A stretch of DNA of 21,941 bases, from positions 1-21,941 of IMG/VR virus record IMGVR_UViG_3300032285_001251; one strand, 5' to 3'. Position 1 is the first letter of the stretch, and each line of letters begins with the position of its first letter. Both the position numbers and the translations under genes were made by a program. This document shows positions 1-7,851 of this stretch, piece after piece. Source of the stretch: a virus. The notes beneath the pieces are model-generated. The model was not told where the DNA came from. It did no database searches and saw nothing but the letters and a program-made list of their open reading frames with translations.

Positions 1-83
1 CACTACAAGAGAATGAATCAACTAATTACGTATTAGGTGTTATGAGTGAAGCACTTGATTACGATCAATTACCAAGTTTATAA
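1..83 (+). CDS. C-terminal end of an upstream gene (partial)
   Basis: An open frame enters from the left edge (first full codon at base 3) and ends at TAA 81-83. It encodes about 26 residues ending in DYDQLPSL. The next gene starts 15 nt downstream, as expected inside a compact operon. Too little remains to assign a function. Confidence 0.55.
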   Translation, partial: LQENESTNYVLGVMSEALDYDQLPSL

Positions 84-97
84 GAAAAGAACATTTT

Positions 98-712
98 ATG
101 AAACTTAAAGAATTACAATCAGTAGAGCCTAAAGACTCTTTAGGAATGTTAGGTAATAAAGATGCCAAACTAAAACAACTTGAGGGCAATATTAATCCAT
201 TGCCTAACAGCAATTATTTTTATGCGATAGTTCCTAGCATGAGTTATGGATCCGCTGGAACTGATGACGATGTTTGCTTGTTAAGCCCGGATAAAAAACT
301 TATCGGTATATTAACTGTACAAATAGCAGAAGATAAAGCCTATGTTAAGGGTTTAGAAATAGACAAAGAGTGGAGAAATAAAGGATTGGCAACAAGTTTA
401 TATGGAATATTGTTATCAATTGAACACCTTGCCGTTGTGTCAGATTCTAGTCAAACACCAGGTGGTGCAAGAACTTGGGTAAGTTTAAGCAAGATACCGG
501 GGGTAGAAGTTAGAGGTTTAGTTTATAATCCTACCCCAGAGCAAATAGAAATGTTAGGGGCATCAAAATTTGGAGGCACCTCATACACATTTCCAGTAAC
601 ACTAGAAAACAATCAACTAGTCCCTGCAACCTCAGCTAAAACAGATTTATATTCATCAACCACAAGAAATCAATATAAATTAATAGCACTATATAACACG
701 AAAGGAAAATAA
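98..712 (+). CDS. GNAT-family N-acetyltransferase (putative)
   Basis: This 204-aa protein has a GNAT-like core. A beta strand (AYVKGLEIDKEW, about 81-92) leads into R93-N-K-G-L-A98, which fits the family acetyl-CoA pyrophosphate loop (R/QxxGxG/A), followed by the alpha helix SLYGILL. A second conserved-looking patch (SDSSQTPGGARTWVSL, about 115-130) and a longer C-terminal tail follow. The substrate cannot be predicted; phage GNATs may modify virion proteins or small molecules. An A-rich purine tract (AAGAAAAGAA) precedes the ATG. The stop overlaps the next start by one base (TAATG), so the genes are probably co-translated. Confidence 0.6.
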   Translation: MKLKELQSVEPKDSLGMLGNKDAKLKQLEGNINPLPNSNYFYAIVPSMSYGSAGTDDDVCLLSPDKKLIGILTVQIAEDKAYVKGLEIDKEWRNKGLATSLYGILLSIEHLAVVSDSSQTPGGARTWVSLSKIPGVEVRGLVYNPTPEQIEMLGASKFGGTSYTFPVTLENNQLVPATSAKTDLYSSTTRNQYKLIALYNTKGK

Positions 713-1488
713 TGAGTATAGGATTATACGGCGATAGTTTTGGTTCGTGTAGCTTACCTAGAAAACCCAACGGTGAAGATAGTGATGGAATGAAATATCA
801 TTGGTCTACAAAATTACAAACTTATTTTAATTGTGATTTGGTAAATTATGCAGATAGCGGATCTTCTGTTTATTATTCATACAGTAATTTTTTAAAAACT
901 CATCACTTGCATGAAAAAATTATATTTTTAATTACGGGTCCAGGAAGATATACACAGCACCTCCAACTTTCTGATAAGGGCGGTGGAAAAAGATATTATG
1001 TTGGGTTGGGACAAGTTGAATGGGAATTTGAATATAGAAAAAGATTTTTAAATGATGATGATTTGGAAAAATTAAATGATTTAAAGGGCTGGTTTAAAAG
1101 TTTATGTTCAGATTATGATTTAGAGATGATTAGTTTAATGTTAGATAGAATCGCAGAAGTAAGACCTGATGTAATTTTTATCCCATGCGGAGCAACCTCA
1201 CTTACAGAAGCACAGCGAAAAAAATTTAATTTTGAAGCGAATGAGAATTTATTTGAGATTTACACTCATCAGATAAACACATTAAAAATTGACAACATGA
1301 AGATGTTAATAGATTGGACTGAAAATTCAAATTTTATATCGGGGCACTTAGTTCCTGAATACAATGAGATAGCTTATAAAGCTATATTAGGTAAAATAAA
1401 CACTGGAAAATGGAATGTAGAATACCCAGAAGCTATGACATTTGGACCAAATGTCAAAAATTATTATATAAAAGTTATAAAGGATTAA
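712..1488 (+). CDS. SGNH/GDSL-like hydrolase-fold protein
   Basis: This 258-aa protein starts with MSIGLYGDSFGSC, matching block I (GDS) of SGNH hydrolases with Ser9 as candidate nucleophile. A glycine block (YADSGSS) follows. Near the C terminus SGHLVPEYNEIAY (His about 212) resembles the catalytic-His block, although the usual Asp three residues before the His is not evident. The FLITGPGR segment sits where the block III Asn would be and lacks a clear Asn. It could be an esterase or a degenerate relative. It follows the GNAT gene with a 1-nt overlap and precedes a glutaredoxin. A clearer SGNH gene lies at 18259-18948. Confidence 0.55.
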   Translation: MSIGLYGDSFGSCSLPRKPNGEDSDGMKYHWSTKLQTYFNCDLVNYADSGSSVYYSYSNFLKTHHLHEKIIFLITGPGRYTQHLQLSDKGGGKRYYVGLGQVEWEFEYRKRFLNDDDLEKLNDLKGWFKSLCSDYDLEMISLMLDRIAEVRPDVIFIPCGATSLTEAQRKKFNFEANENLFEIYTHQINTLKIDNMKMLIDWTENSNFISGHLVPEYNEIAYKAILGKINTGKWNVEYPEAMTFGPNVKNYYIKVIKD

Positions 1489-1491
1489 AAT

Positions 1492-1722
1492 ATGAAAGCA
1501 ATAGTATGGAGTAAGTATCACTGTCCTTATTGTGACCAAGCAAAAGCATTGTTAACAAGCAAGGGAATACAGTTTGAAGAAAAGAAAATTGGTGATGGTT
1601 ACACTAAAGAAGAATTATTAGAGGCAGTTCCAAATGCCCGTACGGTTCCACAAATCTTCCTAGACGGAGAACTTGTGGGTGGGTTTACAGAACTCAAACA
1701 AAAATTAACAGAAAGCACATAA
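1492..1722 (+). CDS. glutaredoxin
   Basis: This 76-aa protein is a full-length small glutaredoxin. It has the dithiol active site C11-P-Y-C14 after a first beta strand, the cis-proline motif T51-V-P53, and G63-G64 for glutathione binding. Phage glutaredoxins such as T4 NrdC reduce ribonucleotide reductase and other disulfides in the cytoplasm. No reductase gene is seen here, but AhpC/AhpD and IscU lie downstream, giving the window a redox theme. The start lies 3 nt after the previous stop, and the TAATG at its end overlaps the next gene. Confidence 0.9.
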   Translation: MKAIVWSKYHCPYCDQAKALLTSKGIQFEEKKIGDGYTKEELLEAVPNARTVPQIFLDGELVGGFTELKQKLTEST

Positions 1723-2015
1723 TGCAAGTAGGAAAAGTATATACATTTAAATTAAATAGCGGTGAAGAATTGATTACTAAAATAGTTGAAATCACCAGAG
1801 ATAATATCATTATTGAAGAACCCGTGAGCATTGCACCTAGTCAACAGGGTATGGGATTAGTTCCTAGTATGTTTACCGCAGATCCGAAGGGTAAATTTAC
1901 ACTAAATACTAGTAGCGTTAGTCTTTACGCAGAGACAGAAGATAACGTAAGAATGAAGTATTTAGAAGCAACCACTGGTATTAAAGTACCAGATAAGAAA
2001 ATCTTAGTAGGATAA
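1722..2015 (+). CDS. Sm-like (LSm-fold) small protein, tentative
   Basis: This 97-aa protein begins with VGKVYTFKLNSGEELITKIVEI, a beta-rich run with the Sm1-like pattern of hydrophobics then N-S-G-E, followed by IIIEEPVSIAP. Small one-domain Sm-like proteins of this type are frequent in marine and freshwater T4-type phages. RNA binding in the manner of Hfq is only inference. It overlaps the glutaredoxin stop by one base and is followed 1 nt later by the PAAR gene. Confidence 0.45.
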   Translation: MQVGKVYTFKLNSGEELITKIVEITRDNIIIEEPVSIAPSQQGMGLVPSMFTADPKGKFTLNTSSVSLYAETEDNVRMKYLEATTGIKVPDKKILVG

Positions 2016-2016
2016 T

Positions 2017-2304
2017 ATGGCAGGAATAAGTAGGAAGGGAGATGCAAATCAAGAGGGCGGCACGATTATTCGTGGCGCCCAAACAGTATTTGCCAACGGT
2101 ATTCAAGTCGGCTTACACGTAAGTAGCATAACGCCGCATGCTCCTTGGAAAAGAACGTATCCGCATTTACCGCACGATGCTCCTACTACAACTGAGGGAA
2201 GCCCTACTGTATTTGCAGAAGGTGATCCAGTATTAAGAATAGGGTCAGGAAACACTTGCGGTCATAGTATCGTTCAAGGTAGCACTGATGTATTTGTACC
2301 ATGA
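2017..2304 (+). CDS. PAAR-domain tail spike-tip protein
   Basis: This 95-aa protein has PAAR-family features: an N-terminal GISRKGD, repeated short beta segments GAQTVFANGIQV and GSPTVFAEGDPV, and a C-terminal NTCGHSIVQGSTDVFV. His41/His53, Cys81 and His83 are candidate ligands for the single metal ion that sharpens the spike. In T4 the equivalent (gp5.4) caps the gp5 needle at the baseplate centre and pierces the outer membrane. The ATGA overlap with the next structural gene supports tail assembly. Confidence 0.85.
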   Translation: MAGISRKGDANQEGGTIIRGAQTVFANGIQVGLHVSSITPHAPWKRTYPHLPHDAPTTTEGSPTVFAEGDPVLRIGSGNTCGHSIVQGSTDVFVP

Positions 2305-3575
2305 GTGATACTGGTAAACAAAGCCCGTTAGGCGTAAACGTAATGAGTGGTTTACTCCAAGGCAAAGGATTTTGGGTTAATAATCCAACGGCAGGTTATG
2401 TAGGGTCTAGTACCAGTTCTACTGATTATACTCCAGGAACAATAGTAAACAATAGTTGTTTGTATTGGCTTACGCATTCAATTAATTTATCATATGGTAA
2501 TGTAAGCGCAGGAACATATGCTAATATCACAACAATAGGTAGTAGTACAATTCCTGCATTGGGTAATAGCCCTCCACCTACATATACTTATACTAGTAGT
2601 CCAAGTTGGGCCGGTGCAGGATACACCGGCGCAGTTGCTAGCTGGGGATACATAAGATTATTCCCATGGCAAGGATATAATGAATTCAATTACAATAATA
2701 CATTAGCATTAAGCAATATGTACAATGATTTTTGCGGATCATTTATTGCTAGTGGCTCATTTATACAACAATCAAATTCATCTATATTGACAATGTATAA
2801 TGCATTGGGGTTCATGGAAGGTACTTATAGTAACATGAATGACCTAATCACGGCTGATGTAACTAACGTAAGTTTATCAACTCCTGCGTTTGGTAGAGAT
2901 TTAATAAATTTAGGCAAAGCATTAGATTTATCTACTATCTGGACATTTGGATATCCTTCTAATTTATTAGCAACACTAAAGAAGAACAACGCTTTAACTG
3001 CTTCATTATCAGTGGCATTATTAGCTACTGGATTATCTAGTAGTGAGATAGATCAAATTGCCAACAACACTAACGTAACTAAAAATCAACAACAACTAGT
3101 ATATTCTGCTTTTTTAATAATTGCAGGAGTAGATTTAGCTGAAATATTAGTAGCGTTAAACTGTAACACAGCTGGATTAATTACGTTGGCAGATTTGCTT
3201 AATCCAAAAAAAATGTTTCCCAATAGTTATTTGACATTAACTGTACCTATATATAATTCAGTTCCTGGTCCAACTAATAGTAAAACATATTATCCAATCT
3301 ATGCAGTAAACACAGTTGCCCCAAGTAATCCTATACCAGATGCCGGTGGTATTAATTCAGCGTTGTCTGCTCCTGAGATAGTAGCATCGGTTGGTACAAT
3401 TATTCCACCGTTACCCCCTCCCCCACCGGCAGCAATTCTTAAACAAAGTCGCGGCGCCGACTGGTGGGTTGATCCGGTTACCGGTATACCAGTTGATGAT
3501 CAACTTGGAGCAGAAAGAGCAGCCGCAGCTGCCGCGGGTGTTGTCCCCGTCGTAACAAGAACTTTTAGGGGTTAA
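2301..3575 (+). CDS. virion structural protein (tail/baseplate-associated, putative)
   Basis: This 424-aa protein directly follows, and is ATGA-coupled to, the PAAR tip gene. It is rich in Ser, Thr, Asn, Gly and Tyr, with a beta-rich N-terminal half and a helical middle (about 200-310). A proline run (about 370-377) and an alanine run (about 409-415) sit near the C terminus. This composition and position fit a secreted-type tail or baseplate component; I recognise no enzymatic motif. It may share ancestry with the similarly built gene that follows. Confidence 0.6.
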   Translation: MSDTGKQSPLGVNVMSGLLQGKGFWVNNPTAGYVGSSTSSTDYTPGTIVNNSCLYWLTHSINLSYGNVSAGTYANITTIGSSTIPALGNSPPPTYTYTSSPSWAGAGYTGAVASWGYIRLFPWQGYNEFNYNNTLALSNMYNDFCGSFIASGSFIQQSNSSILTMYNALGFMEGTYSNMNDLITADVTNVSLSTPAFGRDLINLGKALDLSTIWTFGYPSNLLATLKKNNALTASLSVALLATGLSSSEIDQIANNTNVTKNQQQLVYSAFLIIAGVDLAEILVALNCNTAGLITLADLLNPKKMFPNSYLTLTVPIYNSVPGPTNSKTYYPIYAVNTVAPSNPIPDAGGINSALSAPEIVASVGTIIPPLPPPPPAAILKQSRGADWWVDPVTGIPVDDQLGAERAAAAAAGVVPVVTRTFRG

Positions 3576-3598
3576 CATATGATAAAGGGTAACAAATA

Positions 3599-5497
3599 AT
3601 GACGTTTAAAGTACAAGACTTTTTAGAATTGTTAGCCAATGATGGTGGTGGTGGCGGAGGTGGCAATGCTAGTTTACCAACGGCGGTTTTAAATTCAATA
3701 GATCCCGGTTCAGCCACACTTGTGGCGCCGGCGATAGCACCTACTATAGTAACCCCGGCTGAGTCGCTAGTACCCTCAACTTCTACAATATCAACTGGTA
3801 GTACAACAATTGAAGTTAATTTTCAAATAATGCCAGAAGGATTTGGATCATATCTACAAGATATTTTACCTAGTGATATAGCAACAGCAGCAGGTGCATT
3901 TAGTGCAACAATGCAGCAAATTAAAAATATACGAAAAATAAATATTGAAAAATTTGCTCAAGTAGTTGCTAGTTTAGAAACTACTGCAAATTTACCGTTA
4001 GTTAATGGTACTAATGTTCCAGCAGATACCACCGAAGCAAAAGCAGCACTTGCTTTAGTAGCATTGGGTAGCGGCCCACACGGCACATATACTTTCTCTG
4101 ATTTCTTTGGTTGTATGTCCGGATTGCCCTATCCATGGAAAGATATACAGCCAGCAATTATAGGATTGCAATCTAATACATTAGCAACCATATATCAAAA
4201 TCTTTATTTAGCACTGTCTTGGAAACAAGCAACAGCTACAGTTACAATGACTAGTTCTAATTATACATTGTCATCGGTGCTTGTTAGTCCCGGCATATAC
4301 AACTATTATTATCAAATAGACTCTATCGGGGGTGTAGGTTCATTTGATCATGGCGGAGGATACGGAAGAGATGGTGCAGTAGCACCTACTGCAACAATAG
4401 ACGGGGGTTCAGGCGCTACACTAATAACCACAATTGATACTACACCTGCGGTAAATAATGGAACTACTACATTTGGCACAGTACTTAGTGCTTTGTTAGG
4501 ATCACATGGAACAACTGTAAACTATGATACAGGTTCAAGTCCTACTCCATCTACTCCTCCTGCTACATTAACAGTAACTATAGACCCCCCTCCTGCATTG
4601 ACCCCAGACTTAAATACAGTGGTTCAAGCATATATTGATGCAGCTAATGCTGAGATAGCTATAATAAGAACTACTCATCCCGGACAATCAGTAGATTTAA
4701 ATGATATGTGGGATAATTTGGGCACCCAGTTAGGTATTGAACAAGCTGCTAGAAATTTAGGATTATCTCCTTTACCTGCTCCAAGAGTTGGGGATTTATT
4801 CCCTTACCCAACCATGTTATATAGTTTTACTGATTTATTACCTAACTATTCAAAACTAACAGAACCAAATTTATCTGCACAAACGTTAGAAGCTATATCT
4901 AATTTAACATTAGTTGCCGGTCAAAGTATTGTTGCGGCAATGCGTTCTGATAGAAATAAAGCAAGATTAATTGAAGCCGGCATAACGCAAGATGACAATA
5001 TCCCTGATACTCTTCCTGAAGGAGAAACTATAGAATTAATAACTAATGGTGCTGTTGGAAACTCTGCGCCAGCATACCCGTTTGATGTTACGCCAGTCGG
5101 AACATACAATCCTGTAACTGAAAATTATGTAACTCCTGCAGGAGTTATTATTGGAGCGCCAGAGACTAGTGTGGCAGCAGTATTGGGTATAGGGACACCA
5201 GATAATTTACCAATTCCTAGTCCTGATATAGGTATAGGAACACCTGGTATAAGCGCAGTGGCAATTCCTGAAGGAGAAGCACCGTTCTTTACAGGGCCCG
5301 GAGCAGGTGGTGGCGCAGGAAGTCAAGGTGGTGGCCCCATTGTTCCCGGCAGTCTTGCAGGATCACCATTTACGAAATTAATACCACCTGCATTAAATCC
5401 CGTCTACACATCGGGAACATTATTGCCAGCAGCATTAACCGTTGCTCAAGCAATAGAACAAGTAATCACTTGTAACTGTGATTGCTGGGTACAATAA
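3599..5497 (+). CDS. large low-complexity virion structural protein
   Basis: This 632-aa protein has a 7-glycine run at residues 16-22, long Thr/Ser/Pro/Ala-rich stretches, a helical middle, glycine-rich segments near 590 (GAGGGAGSQGGG) and a cysteine-rich C terminus (CNCDCW). It lies 23 nt after the previous structural gene, with AAGGG upstream of the ATG as ribosome site. The setting behind PAAR suggests a tail or baseplate component. The stop codon lies inside a hairpin (5493-5515). No catalytic motif is visible. Confidence 0.6.
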   Translation: MTFKVQDFLELLANDGGGGGGGNASLPTAVLNSIDPGSATLVAPAIAPTIVTPAESLVPSTSTISTGSTTIEVNFQIMPEGFGSYLQDILPSDIATAAGAFSATMQQIKNIRKINIEKFAQVVASLETTANLPLVNGTNVPADTTEAKAALALVALGSGPHGTYTFSDFFGCMSGLPYPWKDIQPAIIGLQSNTLATIYQNLYLALSWKQATATVTMTSSNYTLSSVLVSPGIYNYYYQIDSIGGVGSFDHGGGYGRDGAVAPTATIDGGSGATLITTIDTTPAVNNGTTTFGTVLSALLGSHGTTVNYDTGSSPTPSTPPATLTVTIDPPPALTPDLNTVVQAYIDAANAEIAIIRTTHPGQSVDLNDMWDNLGTQLGIEQAARNLGLSPLPAPRVGDLFPYPTMLYSFTDLLPNYSKLTEPNLSAQTLEAISNLTLVAGQSIVAAMRSDRNKARLIEAGITQDDNIPDTLPEGETIELITNGAVGNSAPAYPFDVTPVGTYNPVTENYVTPAGVIIGAPETSVAAVLGIGTPDNLPIPSPDIGIGTPGISAVAIPEGEAPFFTGPGAGGGAGSQGGGPIVPGSLAGSPFTKLIPPALNPVYTSGTLLPAALTVAQAIEQVITCNCDCWVQ

Positions 5498-5515
5498 CCA
5501 AAACATTTGGTTATT
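5493..5515 (+). terminator. hairpin overlapping the stop codon of the structural gene
   Basis: AATAACCAAA (5493-5502) pairs perfectly with TTTGGTTATT (5506-5515) across a 3-nt loop. The TAA stop (5495-5497) lies in the left arm. No U-tract follows, so it may protect the transcript end or weakly terminate rather than being a classical intrinsic terminator. Confidence 0.4.
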
Positions 5516-5523
5516 CAACAAAA

Positions 5524-5539
5524 CTGTAGTATACTACAG
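5524..5539. promoter_or_regulatory. 16-bp perfect palindrome upstream of the hydrolase gene
   Basis: CTGTAGTATACTACAG is a perfect inverted repeat ending 12 nt before the hydrolase ATG and just upstream of its GAAAGGAAA ribosome site. It could be a protein operator or an RNA hairpin that occludes translation. Function is inferred from placement only. Confidence 0.4.
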
Positions 5540-5551
5540 TGAAAGGAAATC

Positions 5552-6091
5552 ATGTTATTAACAATTAAAAATAAATTAGTAATAATGACCATGATGTTTT
5601 TATCTATCATGGCTGTTCCTTCGCCAACTCAAATTGCTATTGATATGCCAACTATCAATCTAAAGAAAATTGATATGAAGCAAATAGCATGTATGGCAAG
5701 AAATATTTATTATGAAGCAGGGGCAGAAGCAATGCCCGGACAAGCAGCAATCGCCAGAGTTGTATTGAATCGTGTTAATCATGGGTTTGCAGAGACACCT
5801 TGTAAAGTTATCTATCAAAAAACATTAATCAACGAAAATGTAGTATGTCAGTTTAGTTGGGTATGTGCAGACAAAACTGATCCAAATAAATCAAACCCAA
5901 AATACAAACGAGCATTACAAGTTGCATATGATGTAATGGTCTACGATATGTATAAGAATGTTGTTCCAAAAACAGCATTGTTCTTTCACGCAAATACAAT
6001 TGATCCATTATGGCCCTATAAACAAGTAGCAATAATTGGTAATCATATTTTCTATAGTAAGCAAAAAGTCAAAAAGACAGATGGAAAATGA
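5552..6091 (+). CDS. SleB/CwlJ-type cell wall hydrolase
   Basis: This 179-aa protein starts with a hydrophobic segment (about residues 8-24) that could be a signal peptide or signal anchor. The Hydrolase_2 (SleB/CwlJ) domain follows. The pattern ArnIYYEAGAEa (Glu55 and Glu59), PGQAAIARVVLNRV, PCKVIYQ and CQFSWVC matches the family, in which the first Glu is the likely catalytic residue. The enzyme would cleave peptidoglycan, probably during lysis with export through its N-terminal segment. The start is supported by AAAGGAAA. Downstream coding follows at once. Confidence 0.8.
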   Translation: MLLTIKNKLVIMTMMFLSIMAVPSPTQIAIDMPTINLKKIDMKQIACMARNIYYEAGAEAMPGQAAIARVVLNRVNHGFAETPCKVIYQKTLINENVVCQFSWVCADKTDPNKSNPKYKRALQVAYDVMVYDMYKNVVPKTALFFHANTIDPLWPYKQVAIIGNHIFYSKQKVKKTDGK

Positions 6092-6092
6092 T

Positions 6093-6542
6093 ATGATAGA
6101 CTGGGATAGGGATGAGGATATCATCTTCCCCAAAGAAGATAATTTAGAATATGATTTGCGTAGCGCTGAGTGGATTGTAGAGAAAGCTAAAAGTGATAAG
6201 GCATATGCTCAACATTTATACGCAGCAATGTGTAACAATGAATTTCAACGAAATGAAGTATGGCCTATATTAAGTGGGAAAAAATGGAGTTGTAGTTGGA
6301 GACACGCAGGGGCAATTGTTAGTAATATACGTGAAGAAGGTGATTACATGGATTGGTACTGTAGTGGAATACAGAATGATGATCCAATTGATGAAGAAGT
6401 ATTTCAGAATATGGATGATCATCAAAGACAAGAGTTTTATGAAGTTAAAGCATATGTTAGTGAAAGTATAGTGACGGAAGAAATCCGTGAAGATTTGTTG
6501 AAATTAGGATGGATCATTTTAGAAGATAATTATACTGACTAA
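6093..6542 (+). CDS. conserved phage-type hypothetical protein
   Basis: This acidic 149-aa protein has a central W-rich motif (WSCSWRHAGAIVSNIR) and a short DYMDWYCSG segment. I do not recognise a catalytic family. Two starts are possible: ATG 6081 overlaps the hydrolase by 11 nt, and ATG 6093 lies one base after its stop with GGAA in front. I prefer 6093. Its stop is followed at 6538-6545 by a weak TATAAATA-like box and then iscU. Confidence 0.6.
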   Translation: MIDWDRDEDIIFPKEDNLEYDLRSAEWIVEKAKSDKAYAQHLYAAMCNNEFQRNEVWPILSGKKWSCSWRHAGAIVSNIREEGDYMDWYCSGIQNDDPIDEEVFQNMDDHQRQEFYEVKAYVSESIVTEEIREDLLKLGWIILEDNYTD

Positions 6543-6563
6543 ATACTGTACAGGAGATTATAT

Positions 6564-6938
6564 ATGGCTTACAGCGAAAAAGTTATTGACCACTACGAGA
6601 ACCCTAGAAACGTAGGTAGTTTTAGTAAAGATGACCTAGATGTAGGCACAGGTATGGTTGGGGCCCCGGCATGCGGGGACGTAATGAAGTTACAAATTAA
6701 AGTAGAAAACGGGGTAATCACAGATGCCAAATTTAAGACATATGGGTGTGGGTCGGCAATTGCTAGTTCAAGCCTTGTCACAGAGTGGGTCAAGGGTAAA
6801 ACATTGGATGAAGCTGGAGCCCTCAAGAACTCAGTTATTGCCGAGGAACTCTGCCTCCCCCCAGTTAAAATCCACTGCTCAATCCTTGCCGAAGACGCCA
6901 TCAAAGCCGCAGTAGAAGATTACAGAAAGAGGCACTAA
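6564..6938 (+). CDS. iscU: IscU iron-sulfur cluster scaffold protein
   Basis: This 124-aa full-length IscU builds [2Fe-2S] clusters with a cysteine desulfurase. All ligands are present: C37 in GAPACGDV with D39, C62 in YGCGSA, H104 and C105, plus the L98-P-P-V-K102 motif recognised by the HscA chaperone. The sequence is very close to proteobacterial IscU; an extra Cys97 is unusual. No iscS or hsc genes are nearby, so it would plug into the host machinery. The ribosome site is AGGAG. Its base composition is visibly richer in G+C, with CTC, CCC and GCC codons rare in neighbours, suggesting recent transfer from a host. Confidence 0.95.
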   Translation: MAYSEKVIDHYENPRNVGSFSKDDLDVGTGMVGAPACGDVMKLQIKVENGVITDAKFKTYGCGSAIASSSLVTEWVKGKTLDEAGALKNSVIAEELCLPPVKIHCSILAEDAIKAAVEDYRKRH

Positions 6939-6939
6939 T

Positions 6940-7209
6940 ATGAGTACAGAAGCTGATAAACTTAAGCATAGCAGACGCTTGCTTAAGGATGATAATGCCA
7001 TCCATAAACAATTGAGAATTGCTAAACAACATGGTTCTGAATTTAATGACAGAATAATCAAAGAACCACACAGATTAGCAAAACATCATGCGTTAGATTG
7101 TGGTAATCCTAAATGTTTATTATGTCATCGTGAAAAAGTATTTGGTGAACGTACTATACAGGAAAGAAGATTTGATCAAACATCTAAATGGTTAGAAAGT
7201 GACGATTAA
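6940..7209 (+). CDS. small basic protein with zinc-knuckle-like Cys motif
   Basis: This 89-aa, charge-rich protein begins 1 nt after iscU. A C54-x4-C59-x2-C62-H63 cluster (DCGNPKCLLCHREK), preceded by His49-His50, looks like a small metal site. Similar short proteins with a CGNPKC motif are common in T4-type environmental phages. Function is unknown. Its AT-rich codon use resembles the phage background, unlike iscU. Confidence 0.6.
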   Translation: MSTEADKLKHSRRLLKDDNAIHKQLRIAKQHGSEFNDRIIKEPHRLAKHHALDCGNPKCLLCHREKVFGERTIQERRFDQTSKWLESDD

Positions 7210-7233
7210 AACTTTAAACTAGTGATTGTACTA

Positions 7234-7241
7234 GATAAATA
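7234..7241 (+). promoter_or_regulatory. T4-type late promoter box for ahpC
   Basis: GATAAATA matches the TATAAATA late box at 7 of 8 positions. It lies 25 nt before the ahpC ATG, leaving a normal leader that contains AAGGAG. Confidence 0.5.
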
Positions 7242-7266
7242 TTTCACTACACACAAGGAGATATTT

Positions 7267-7851
7267 ATGAAAACAATCGGAGACAAACTAACAAAATTTG
7301 GTGTTACTGGTATTAAACCCGGCGCACTAACCCCTGACAACAATTTTGAAACTATCACAGAAAGTAGTTTTGGTGGCAAATGGAAAGTAATTGTATTTTA
7401 TCCAAAAGACTTTACATTTGTGTGCCCAACTGAAATTGTTGCATATGACAAGCTAAACAAAAACTTTGCAGACCGTGACGCTGTGTTATTAATCGGTAGC
7501 ACAGATAACGAATTCTGTAAGCTAGCATGGAAGAATGCACACGAAGGCTTGAAAGCAACTACATCGTGGTTCTTTGCAGACACACTGCGCCGTCAAAAAC
7601 CTGTATTGGGTGAAGATTGGGAAATCTCAAACATCGGTGGATTAGCTGATCAATTAGGTATTTTCTATGCACCAGCAGGCGCAGCATTACGTGCAACATT
7701 CATTGTTGACCCACAAAATGTTATTCAGCATGTTACAGTAAATAACTTAGATGTTGGCCGTAATCCAGATGAAACATTGCGGGTATTGGATGCATTGCAA
7801 ACAGGTGAGTTATGTCCCTGCAATCGTACTATAGGTGGTGAGACACTATGA
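7267..7851 (+). CDS. ahpC: AhpC-type peroxiredoxin
   Basis: This 194-aa 2-Cys peroxiredoxin reduces hydrogen peroxide and organic peroxides. The peroxidatic Cys53 lies in YPKDFTFVCPTE. The C terminus has GELCPCN, with Cys183 and Cys185 as candidate resolving cysteines, as in the mycobacterial AhpC branch (which has CxC) that is recycled by AhpD rather than AhpF. A conserved Arg lies in LRATFIVDP. ATG 7267 is chosen because AAGGAG lies 6 nt upstream; an in-frame GTG-like start at 7222 has no ribosome site. The ATGA overlap with ahpD indicates a coupled pair. Confidence 0.92.
   Translation: MKTIGDKLTKFGVTGIKPGALTPDNNFETITESSFGGKWKVIVFYPKDFTFVCPTEIVAYDKLNKNFADRDAVLLIGSTDNEFCKLAWKNAHEGLKATTSWFFADTLRRQKPVLGEDWEISNIGGLADQLGIFYAPAGAALRATFIVDPQNVIQHVTVNNLDVGRNPDETLRVLDALQTGELCPCNRTIGGETL

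Noticed and set aside
4921-5109. Minus-strand ORF within the large structural gene
   Set aside because: It lies in a repetitive, low-complexity coding region and has no ribosome site or promoter box.
6593-6904. Long minus-strand ORF opposite iscU
   Set aside because: It is a shadow of the strongly conserved iscU frame with no start signals.
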